This document shows, in pieces, positions 1 to 5,025 of a stretch of DNA of 6,067 nt (position 1 is the stretch's first letter; each line of letters begins with the position of its first letter). The stretch covers positions 1-6,067 of the forward strand of contig JAQUAU010000050.1 of assembly GCA_028687085.1 (NCBI GenBank), written 5' to 3'. Under the pieces are notes generated by a model that had not been told where the DNA came from, made no database searches, and worked only from the letters and a program-made list of their open reading frames with translations. Made by a program: the position numbers and the translations under genes. Source of the stretch: Minisyncoccota bacterium (lineage in GTDB: Bacteria > Patescibacteriota > Minisyncoccia > Phycocordibacterales > Phycocordibacteraceae).

Positions 1-1
1 G

Positions 2-643
2 GCGAAGCAGGTCCGCCGCCAGCTCCGCAACGCGCGCATGATGCATCAGGTAAGCGACGAAGAGATTGTCGCTCCCGCCTCGGAAGTTGCAGCAGCCCCG
101 ACGTCAGAAGTCGGGGCTCCGACCGAAAGCGTCGGAGGAGAAAAAACAAAAGGCAAAAAGAAAGTGAAGAAAGCAACAAAGAAAGCAAAAGGTCGCCCCA
201 AGACTGCCGCCAAGCGCGCGAGCATCCCTGCCGGCACCGACCTCTCTACCGTTACCCTCGCTGATGCAGTGAAGTATCTCTCGCTCCCGCGCGAGTTAGG
301 CATGCACCCCTCGACCGGCAAGGCGGTCTTCTCGTCGACCGGGCGCTTCGGCCCGTATGTCGGGAGCGACGGTGAGTTCCGCTCACTGAAGGCAAAGGTC
401 GGCGACCCCTACACCATCACGCTCGACGAAGCGCTCACGCTTCTCGCCGCGCCGAAGCTCCCGCCGAAGGGTGTGGAGATCGTCAAAGAAATCGGCAAGC
501 ACCCGCGCACCGGCAAGTCACTCGTTTTGTATAAATCGAAACAAGGGCTCTTTTTGAAAAAAGGCCTCCGCCGCATCTACCTCCCCGACGCTGTCTCTCC
601 CGACTCCCTCACCCCCGCCGAAGCCGCCGAGTACCTGAAATGA
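2..643 (+). CDS. topA: DNA topoisomerase I, C-terminal fragment (5' end outside window)
   Basis: Type IA topoisomerases relax negatively supercoiled DNA by single-strand passage. Only the C-terminal 213 residues are visible. The frame is open to the left edge, so the Met at 38 is internal and not the start. In order I see a short basic helix, an Ala/Pro/Ser/Glu linker with a heptapeptide repeat (fragment residues 24-45), a Lys-rich stretch (about 47-72), then two TopA C-terminal repeat modules. Module 1 has LGMHPSTGK followed by GRFGPYV and a LDEALTLL helix. Module 2 has IGKHPRTGKS followed by a degenerate GLFLKKG in place of GPYV, then a final AEAAEYL helix. These modules are known to bind DNA in TopA; the active-site and toprim domains lie outside. 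The stop is TGA at 641-643. The next gene, rel, starts 28 bases later on the same strand. The family call rests on the repeat modules alone. Confidence 0.85.
   Translation, partial: AKQVRRQLRNARMMHQVSDEEIVAPASEVAAAPTSEVGAPTESVGGEKTKGKKKVKKATKKAKGRPKTAAKRASIPAGTDLSTVTLADAVKYLSLPRELGMHPSTGKAVFSSTGRFGPYVGSDGEFRSLKAKVGDPYTITLDEALTLLAAPKLPPKGVEIVKEIGKHPRTGKSLVLYKSKQGLFLKKGLRRIYLPDAVSPDSLTPAEAAEYLK
94..137 (+). repeat. Two tandem 21-base palindromic units in the topA linker
   Basis: Two adjacent hairpins lie in frame. Stem 1 is AGCCCCGAC (94-102) with GTCGGGGCT (110-118), 9 pairs and a 7-base loop. Stem 2 is CTCCGAC (117-123) with GTCGGAG (131-137), 7 pairs and a 7-base loop. The period is exactly 21 bases (7 codons), encoding APTSEVG then APTESVG. 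A C-G pair in unit 1 (97/115) becomes a T-A pair in unit 2 (118/136), both at synonymous third positions, so pairing is kept. A third, degenerate upstream copy (APASEVA, 71-91) keeps the peptide but not the palindrome. No T-run follows, so this is not a terminator. Confidence 0.6.
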
Positions 644-657
644 TTTGAACACGGGTG

Positions 658-663
658 TATAGT
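658..663 (+). promoter_or_regulatory. Possible -10 box of rel (TATAGT)
   Basis: TATAGT lies in the 28-base gap between topA and rel and ends 8 bases before the rel ATG at 672. With normal -10 geometry transcription would begin near 670, giving an almost leaderless message. No convincing -35 box sits 16-18 bases upstream, and no Shine-Dalgarno motif precedes the ATG. Read-through from topA is equally possible. Confidence 0.3.
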
Positions 664-671
664 AAGCACCT

Positions 672-2273
672 ATGACGACCGTCAAGGAGATTATCGCCGA
701 GATGGGAGGCGCATCGCCCGAGGACATCGCCTTCGTCGAGAAGGCGTACGAATACTCGAAGAAGGCGCACGAGGGTCAGAAGCGCTACTCGGGCGAGCCC
801 TACTTCACTCATGCGGCGGCCACCGCGAAAATTCTCGCCGAATACGGCATGGACGCGACCACCATTGCCGCCGGGCTCCTGCATGACGCGGTCGAAGACG
901 GCCGCGTCTCACGCGAAGAAATGGAGAAGGAGTTCGGCAAAGAACTCCTCTTTATCGTCGATGGCGTGACCAAGCTCGGTACCCACAAGTATCGCGGCGC
1001 TGAACGACATGCCGAAAGTCTGCGGAGATTGCTGGTAGCGACGGCGAGTGACATCCGCGTCCTTATCGTGAAGCTCGCCGACCGCAAGCACAACATGCAG
1101 ACCTTAGAACACGTGCCCGAACATAAGCGTCGCCGCATCGCGCTCGAAACACTCGAGATCTATGCTCCCATCGCCGATCGCCTCGGCATGGGCAAGATGA
1201 AGAATAATCTTGAGGACCTCGCCTTTCCGTTTGTCGATCCCGACGCGGCCGCACACGCCGCCGAAGTACGCAAATTGAAGACGCAAGAGACCGAGGGCGG
1301 GCTCGCCCAGGTGCAGAAAGAGCTTAAGAAAGAATTGGCGAAAAAAGGTTTGACGAAATTTCGCAGCGATATCCGCATGAAAGGGCTCTGGAGCCTGCAG
1401 AAGAAGCTTGAACGAAAAGATGATGATATCAATCGTATCCACGACATCGCGGCGCTTCGTATCATCGTCCCGACAATTGAAGACTGCTACACGGCGCTCG
1501 GCATGGTGCATGCGCTCTATAAGCCTCTGCCGGGTGAGTTTAAAGACTACATCGCCTTCCCCAAACCAAACGGGTATCAGAGCCTTCATACAACCGTCGT
1601 AACGCCTGAAGCCGGCATCGTCGAGATCCAGATTCGCTCAGAAGAGATGCATCGTCGTGCACAGTTCGGCATCGCCTCGCACATGACCTACAAACAGCTC
1701 GGCAAGGGAGTCGAAAAACTCGGGAAAGAAGTTCAGAAAAGCCGTTTCTCTGCGATCTCCTTCTCCTGGGTCCGCTCACTCATCCCCTCGCTCATGAAGG
1801 TATCGAAGAAAGAAGGCGGAGTAAAAGGCGTCACTAAGGTCCCGCCCTGGCTGTTTGAGCTCGCCGAGGCACACTCCGACGTTGCGGGCTCAGAAGAGTT
1901 CGTCGAAGGGTTGAAAGAGGACTTCTTCTCACATCGGGTGTTCGTCTTCACGCCGCAAGGCGACGTCATCGACCTCCCTGCTGAGTCAACGCCAATCGAC
2001 TTCGCCTATGCGATACACAGCGACCTGGGCGACCACCTCCAAGGAGCGAAGGTCAACGGCAAGCTCGTCTCCTTTGATACGAAGCTTGGCAATGGCGAAG
2101 TCGTCGAGATAACGCGTCGCGACTCCGCGCATCCGTCGCCGAAGTGGCTCGAGATAGCGCGCACGTCGCTCGCACGGCGGCATATCCGCGCGGCGCTCGG
2201 CATGACGACCGAGACGTCCCGCCCTCCCCGCCACCAGCGGCGACTCTTTAAGAAAAAGCACCCGCCGGTTTAG
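672..2273 (+). CDS. rel: Bifunctional (p)ppGpp synthetase/hydrolase, Rel/SpoT family, ACT-less
   Basis: Makes and degrades the stringent-response alarmone (p)ppGpp in the cytoplasm. The N-terminal HD hydrolase domain (about 20-165) keeps its metal and catalytic residues: R38, H47, H71-D72, E75-D76, D137 and N141. The synthetase domain (about 225-340) keeps R235, K237, S241 and K245 for ATP, catalytic D258 and E318, and GYQSLHTTV at 301-309. Both activities are therefore plausible. A TGS domain follows (about 419-482, HRVFVFTPQGDVIDLPA). At 533 residues it is about 200 shorter than canonical long Rel/SpoT proteins. It stops shortly after TGS and a helical stretch in a basic tail (RRLFKKKHPPV), so the zinc-finger and ACT regions that sense ribosomes or amino acids are missing. 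The bifunctional-type RXKD motif reads EFKD (289-292). A Lys-rich segment (about 342-390) makes the synthetase-TGS linker long. The ATG at 672 gives a full HD domain with no extra N-terminus. The stop overlaps that of parB. Confidence 0.95.
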   Translation: MTTVKEIIAEMGGASPEDIAFVEKAYEYSKKAHEGQKRYSGEPYFTHAAATAKILAEYGMDATTIAAGLLHDAVEDGRVSREEMEKEFGKELLFIVDGVTKLGTHKYRGAERHAESLRRLLVATASDIRVLIVKLADRKHNMQTLEHVPEHKRRRIALETLEIYAPIADRLGMGKMKNNLEDLAFPFVDPDAAAHAAEVRKLKTQETEGGLAQVQKELKKELAKKGLTKFRSDIRMKGLWSLQKKLERKDDDINRIHDIAALRIIVPTIEDCYTALGMVHALYKPLPGEFKDYIAFPKPNGYQSLHTTVVTPEAGIVEIQIRSEEMHRRAQFGIASHMTYKQLGKGVEKLGKEVQKSRFSAISFSWVRSLIPSLMKVSKKEGGVKGVTKVPPWLFELAEAHSDVAGSEEFVEGLKEDFFSHRVFVFTPQGDVIDLPAESTPIDFAYAIHSDLGDHLQGAKVNGKLVSFDTKLGNGEVVEITRRDSAHPSPKWLEIARTSLARRHIRAALGMTTETSRPPRHQRRLFKKKHPPV

Positions 2274-3247
2274 ACACTGAAACTGCTGACCGAATACAGT
2301 TCGTCATCTTCTGACTTCTCTTCAGGAGCGGCTGGCGGAACAGGATCATCTGAAAGCTGGGTAGTATGAGGAAAGAGCGGAAATGCCGGAGCGGCTTTTT
2401 CTGCCGCTTGCTGCGCCGCGAGAGCATCGACGAGCTGTTGAAGATCATCGGGCGAGAAGAAGTCGATGCGCAGACAACCACCCTCGGCATTAGTCTCGAT
2501 AATGACCCGCGTGCCGAGCGTCTCGGTCAGGGACTTCTCAATCTCGACCATCTCGGGCGACTTGCGATTCTTCTTATGCACGCGCTCTTGAGCGATAGAC
2601 CGGGCGATGCGCTCGGCGGCGCGCACGGGCAGCCGCTTTAAAATAATCTCTTTAAAAAGCGTCTCGCGCTCTTCCGGACGATCGTTGAGCGCCATCAGGG
2701 GGCGCGCATGACCCTCACTCATCTCCCTCCCCACGATGGCGGCCTGCATATGCTCCGGCAAGGAGAGAAGGCGGAGCGAGTTTGAGACATATTCACGGCT
2801 CTTGCCGATCTTAGCCGCGCACTCGGCATGTGAGATGCCGAACTCGTCGATAAGCTTCTGGAGCGCCTTTGCGCGATCGATTGCATTGAGGTCTTCCCGC
2901 TGGAGATTCTCGATAATGGCGAGCTCGAGCTTGGTGAGATTGCTGTCGCCTTGACGAATCACGACCGGCACTTGTCGCAAGCCCGCGAGCCTACTCGCGC
3001 GGAGGCGCCGCTCGCCCGCCACGAGCTCGTACATGCTCTCGAGGCCGCCCTCAGGCTTCTCTACCTCTGTGCGACTGACCACGAGCGGCTGGAGCACACC
3101 GTACTGGCGAATGCTCTCGGCGAGTGAGTTGAGACCGGCCTCAGTAAACTCCTTGCGCGGCTGATACGGATTCGGCACGATGCGGTCAACATCAATCCAA
3201 AAGACCGAGTCGTACTTGGTCGGAATATACGCCGCATCATCTTTCAT
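2270..3247 (-). CDS. parB: ParB/Spo0J-family chromosome partition CTPase
   Basis: ParB loads at parS sites near the origin, slides on DNA as a CTP-dependent clamp, and works with the ATPase ParA to segregate chromosomes. The 325 residues contain the N-terminal ParB domain (about 15-120) with the DRIVPNPYQPRK opening, CTP motif GERRLRA (78-84) and ENLQR (113-117). A helix-turn-helix follows (about 138-160, AAKIGKSREYVSNSLRLL), then the GHARPLMAL segment (179-187). A C-terminal dimerisation-like part (about 235-278) has CLRIDFFSPDDLQQLVDAL. Beyond this is a tail of some 45 residues rich in Ala, Pro and acidic residues, longer than the usual family end. The ATG at 3247 gives the normal ParB N-terminus. 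No parA is adjacent: the neighbours are rel, convergent with stop codons sharing two bases, and a divergent tRNA. An extended -10 box lies just upstream. Spo0J is the alternative name. Confidence 0.94.
   Translation of the reverse strand: MKDDAAYIPTKYDSVFWIDVDRIVPNPYQPRKEFTEAGLNSLAESIRQYGVLQPLVVSRTEVEKPEGGLESMYELVAGERRLRASRLAGLRQVPVVIRQGDSNLTKLELAIIENLQREDLNAIDRAKALQKLIDEFGISHAECAAKIGKSREYVSNSLRLLSLPEHMQAAIVGREMSEGHARPLMALNDRPEERETLFKEIILKRLPVRAAERIARSIAQERVHKKNRKSPEMVEIEKSLTETLGTRVIIETNAEGGCLRIDFFSPDDLQQLVDALAAQQAAEKAAPAFPLFPHTTQLSDDPVPPAAPEEKSEDDELYSVSSFSV
2376..2408 (+). terminator. Possible rel terminator inside the opposing parB 3' end
   Basis: GCCG-GAG-CGGC (2385-2395) forms a short GC stem followed directly by TTTTT (2396-2400), and the outer AGCGG (2376-2380) can pair with CCGCT (2404-2408). 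This is terminator-like for rightward transcription and lies about 110 bases past the rel stop, antisense to the Ala/Pro-rich tail of ParB. The core stem is only four pairs, so the call is weak. It is offered because the overlapping rel and parB stops leave no space for a terminator between them. Confidence 0.25.
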
Positions 3248-3254
3248 ACAAAAG

Positions 3255-3263
3255 ATTTTAACA
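3255..3263 (-). promoter_or_regulatory. Extended -10 promoter of parB (TGTTAAAAT)
   Basis: On the minus strand TG-T-TAAAAT matches the extended -10 consensus (TGnTATAAT, five of six in the hexamer). The hexamer ends 7 bases before the parB ATG at 3247, so transcription would start at about 3248 or 3247, giving a leaderless mRNA. The -35 candidate CTAGCA is weak, as is common for extended -10 promoters. No Shine-Dalgarno motif is present. Confidence 0.45.
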
Positions 3264-3269
3264 TATGGT
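3264..3269 (+). promoter_or_regulatory. Possible -10 box of tRNA-Leu (TATGGT)
   Basis: TATGGT lies 15 bases upstream of the tRNA and back to back with the parB -10 box (three bases between hexamers). Start of transcription near 3276 would leave a 9-base 5' leader for RNase P to remove. The -35 region would fall on the parB start codon and is poor (TTTCAT). Confidence 0.3.
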
Positions 3270-3284
3270 ATCGTGCGTGCTAGC

Positions 3285-3368
3285 GCTGGGGTGGCGGAAT
3301 GGTATACGCGATTGATTCAAAACCAATTGCCGAAAGGCGTGAGGGTTCAAGTCCCTCCTCCAGCACCA
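3285..3368 (+). tRNA. tRNA-Leu, anticodon CAA
   Basis: A full class II cloverleaf can be drawn. The acceptor stem is GCTGGGG (3285-3291) with CTCCAGC (3358-3364), including one G-T pair. The D arm is GCG/CGC (3294-3296/3307-3309) with GG in the loop. The anticodon stem is ATTGA/CCAAT (3311-3315/3323-3327), and the loop TTCAAAA places anticodon CAA at 3318-3320, reading UUG. The variable arm is GCC-GAAA-GGC, short for a leucine tRNA. The T arm is GAGGG/CCCTC (3341-3345/3353-3357) with loop TTCAAGT. Discriminator A is at 3365 and CCA is encoded (3366-3368). The pair closing the anticodon loop (31-39) is an A-C mismatch. Loop bases 36-38 are AAA, the known signature of MiaA substrates. No intron is present. 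Confidence 0.96.
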
Positions 3369-3399
3369 AAATAAATATGGGTTTACGAAACCCTTATTT
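3369..3399. terminator. Bidirectional intrinsic terminator between tRNA-Leu and ahpC
   Basis: A perfect six-pair stem GGGTTT (3379-3384) / AAACCC (3388-3393) with loop ACG is flanked by A-rich sequence on the left and TTATTT on the right. Beyond one T-T mismatch the flanks can pair for five more bases. It starts at the tRNA CCA end and finishes at the base before the ahpC stop codon, so it can end transcription from both convergent units. The U-tracts are short and interrupted by A. Confidence 0.65.
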
Positions 3400-4059
3400 C
3401 TAGAGCTTCCCGACGAGGTCCAAGCCTGGTTCGAGCGTGTCGTCGCCCTCCTCCCACGAAGCCGGGCACACCTGCCCCTTGTGCGTATCGACGAACTGAG
3501 CGGCCTTGAGCTTGCGCAGAGTCTCGACGCCCTTGCGACCTATCGAGTTGTCATTCACCTCCATCGTGCGGAGCGTACCGGCCGGATCGATAATAAAGGT
3601 ACCGCGAAGCGCGAGACCTTCATCAGGAGTGAGCACTGCCTCGCCGCCCTCGATAAGGACGCCGAAGGCGTAGGCGAGCTTGCCCGCCGGGTCGGCCGCC
3701 ATCGGATATGTAATCTCTGCAATTGCCGGAGAAGCGTCCTGCCACGCCTTGTGGGTGAAGACCGTATCGGTAGAGACCGAGATAATCTCAGCATTGAGGT
3801 CTTGGAACTTCGGATGGAGCTTCGCCAGCTCCTCGAGCTCCGTCGGACAGACGAAGGTGAAATCAGCCGGATAGAAGACAAGAACGGCCCACTTACCGCG
3901 GAGCTTTGAGAGGCTCATCGTCTTTATCTTGCCCTCGTGGTACGCCTCGAATTCAAAATCGGGCACCGTCTCACCGACCTTCACCTGCGAGGTGTAGTCG
4001 CGCATGGGGTCATGGAACTCGCCGCAATTCTCGCAATAGTTGCTTTTAGTCTCTTTCAT
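3400..4059 (-). CDS. ahpC: 2-Cys peroxiredoxin, AhpC type
   Basis: Thiol peroxidase that reduces hydrogen peroxide, alkyl hydroperoxides and probably peroxynitrite in the cytoplasm. The peroxidatic cysteine is C71 in FYPADFTFVCPTE (T68 and P64 also conserved). The supporting arginine is R152 in ALRGTFIID, and the resolving cysteine is C198 in QVCPASWEEG. FTHKAW (101-106) and the ending LDLVGKL are typical of AhpC. It has 219 residues against about 187 for enterobacterial AhpC. Most of the excess is an N-terminal extension with a CxxC pair (C9, C12, YCENCGEFHDP) absent from classical AhpC. No ahpF or thioredoxin reductase gene lies in the window, so its electron donor is unknown. The ATG at 4059 has no Shine-Dalgarno motif. 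miaA is divergent, with 42 bases between start codons, and the gene ends at the shared terminator with TAG. It could equally be annotated as peroxiredoxin/TSA family. Confidence 0.93.
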   Translation of the reverse strand: MKETKSNYCENCGEFHDPMRDYTSQVKVGETVPDFEFEAYHEGKIKTMSLSKLRGKWAVLVFYPADFTFVCPTELEELAKLHPKFQDLNAEIISVSTDTVFTHKAWQDASPAIAEITYPMAADPAGKLAYAFGVLIEGGEAVLTPDEGLALRGTFIIDPAGTLRTMEVNDNSIGRKGVETLRKLKAAQFVDTHKGQVCPASWEEGDDTLEPGLDLVGKL

Positions 4060-4082
4060 ATATGTAATGGTTACGCTCCAGC

Positions 4083-4089
4083 TATGATA
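4083..4089. promoter_or_regulatory. Possible overlapping -10 boxes for divergent miaA and ahpC
   Basis: TATGATA reads TATGAT on the plus strand (4083-4088) and TATCAT on the minus strand (4089-4084). Either could serve as a -10 box: start near 4095 for miaA (7-base leader before the ATG at 4102) and near 4077 for ahpC (18-base leader). A small inverted repeat GTAA-TGG-TTAC (4064-4074) lies between this box and the ahpC start and might be an operator. No -35 box is convincing, and all of this is inference from a 42-base gap. Confidence 0.25.
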
Positions 4090-4101
4090 CCATCGCCGCT
4101 A

Positions 4102-5025
4102 ATGACAACCAAGATTCTCTGCATCGCGGGGCCGACCGCCTCGGGCAAGTCTTCACGGGCTGTTGAGATTTCTTTGAAGGGTTTCGGAAATCCTTCATCA
4201 AATGAAGGATTTCCGAAACCCTTCATGGGCGAGATTATCTCGGTGGACTCGCGCCAAGTCTATCGCGGCCTCTCTATTGGCACCGAGAAAATAACCAAAG
4301 AAGAGATGCGGGGCGTGCCGCATCATCTCATTGATATTCGTGAACCACAGGAGAATTACTCTGCAGGCGACTTCGCTACCGATGCGACGAGACTTATTGG
4401 AGAAATTACGGCACGCGGGAAACTACCTATTTTGGCGGGCGGAACGCATTTTTATTTCAATGCCCTTCTCTCCGGCCTCCCTGCACGCGTTGATGCGAAT
4501 CCAACACTCCGCGAAGAACTCGAGAAGCTCCCCACTATTCGCTTATTCGAGCGAATTAGAGAACAAGATCCGCGCCGCGCGGCCGAGCTCGACCCGATGA
4601 ATCGCCGCCGTCTTATCCGCGCGCTCGAGATTATCGACTCTCTCGGTACCGTCCCCAAGAGGTATCCAAGAGATGTAGCGACCGCGACAAGTTGTGGATA
4701 CCTTGTCGAATGGATTATTATCGATCCCCCGAAAGAAGAATTGCGGGCGCGAATAGATGCCCGCCTAAAGCAAGCATTAGGGCGGGGGCTGATCGACGAG
4801 GTACGCCGCGTGCGCGAAGTGGTCGGCGACGCACGACTCAATGAGCTCGGACTCGAGTATAAAATAGTCGGCGAATACCTGCGCGGCGAACGTGAAGAGG
4901 CGTCGCTCCTCCCCACGCTCTCAGCGAAGCTCTGGCAGTATGCCCGCCGCCAGAAGGCCTGGCTCCGCAAACTCCGCGACGAAAACGTTATTTCGGAAGC
5001 ACCGTCGCACCCGGACAGAAGCTGA
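4102..5025 (+). CDS. miaA: tRNA dimethylallyltransferase MiaA, with internal palindrome-encoded insertion
   Basis: Transfers a dimethylallyl group from DMAPP to N6 of A37 in tRNAs reading UNN codons (i6A37). From the ATG at 4102 it is 307 residues, normal for the family. It shows the P-loop GPTASGKS (10-17), the DSRQVYRGLSIGT segment (49-61), VPHHLIDI (72-79), YSAGDFA (86-92), LAGGTHFYFNALLSGLP (111-127) and MNRRRLIRALE (166-176). The late motif GLEYKIVGEYLRGE (250-263) and QYARRQKAWLRK (279-290) are also present. Between the P-loop helix and strand EIIS it carries about 14-17 extra residues (roughly 26-41, KGFGNPSSNEGFPKPF), encoded by a perfect inverted repeat. The next upstream ATG (4084) would add MIPSPL and falls in a -10-like box, so I prefer 4102; the frame is open back to 3937, but that lies over ahpC. 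The 3' end overlaps the next convergent gene by 38 bases. The partner thiolase MiaB is not in the window. Confidence 0.93.
   Translation: MTTKILCIAGPTASGKSSRAVEISLKGFGNPSSNEGFPKPFMGEIISVDSRQVYRGLSIGTEKITKEEMRGVPHHLIDIREPQENYSAGDFATDATRLIGEITARGKLPILAGGTHFYFNALLSGLPARVDANPTLREELEKLPTIRLFERIREQDPRRAAELDPMNRRRLIRALEIIDSLGTVPKRYPRDVATATSCGYLVEWIIIDPPKEELRARIDARLKQALGRGLIDEVRRVREVVGDARLNELGLEYKIVGEYLRGEREEASLLPTLSAKLWQYARRQKAWLRKLRDENVISEAPSHPDRS
4175..4225. repeat. 51-base perfect palindrome inside miaA
   Basis: Arms 4175-4198 and 4202-4225 are exact reverse complements over 24 bases, with loop CAA (4199-4201). Total length is 51 bases, exactly 17 codons, so the frame is kept. Each arm holds a 21-base near-palindrome (4176-4196 and 4204-4224, differing at 3 positions when read in the same direction) of the pattern GAAGGR-TTTCSGAAA-YCCTTC, so each can also fold alone. 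It interrupts MiaA between the P-loop helix and the next strand. No long direct repeat flanks it. It resembles in behaviour the in-frame palindromic elements known from Rickettsia; sequence relationship to those is not claimed. Confidence 0.85.

Noticed and set aside
1104..1589. 161-residue open frame antisense to rel
   Set aside because: It lies wholly over the conserved HD and synthetase domains of Rel, has no recognisable motif or start signal, and is explained by codon bias of the real gene.
3285..3368. Possible intron or class I tRNA
   Set aside because: The sequence folds continuously as a class II leucine tRNA with no extra bases in the anticodon loop.
3180..3374. Small open frame crossing the parB start and the tRNA
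   Set aside because: It reads straight through the tRNA gene and its terminator side; there is no reason to believe it is translated.
3481..3909. 142-residue open frame antisense to ahpC
   Set aside because: It covers the conserved catalytic core of the peroxiredoxin on the other strand, and its translation shows no family features.
3937..4101. Longer miaA reading frame beginning upstream of 4102
   Set aside because: It runs antisense through the start of ahpC, adds a non-MiaA N-terminus, and the P-loop sits at the normal distance from the ATG at 4102. The in-frame ATG at 4084 remains a minor alternative.
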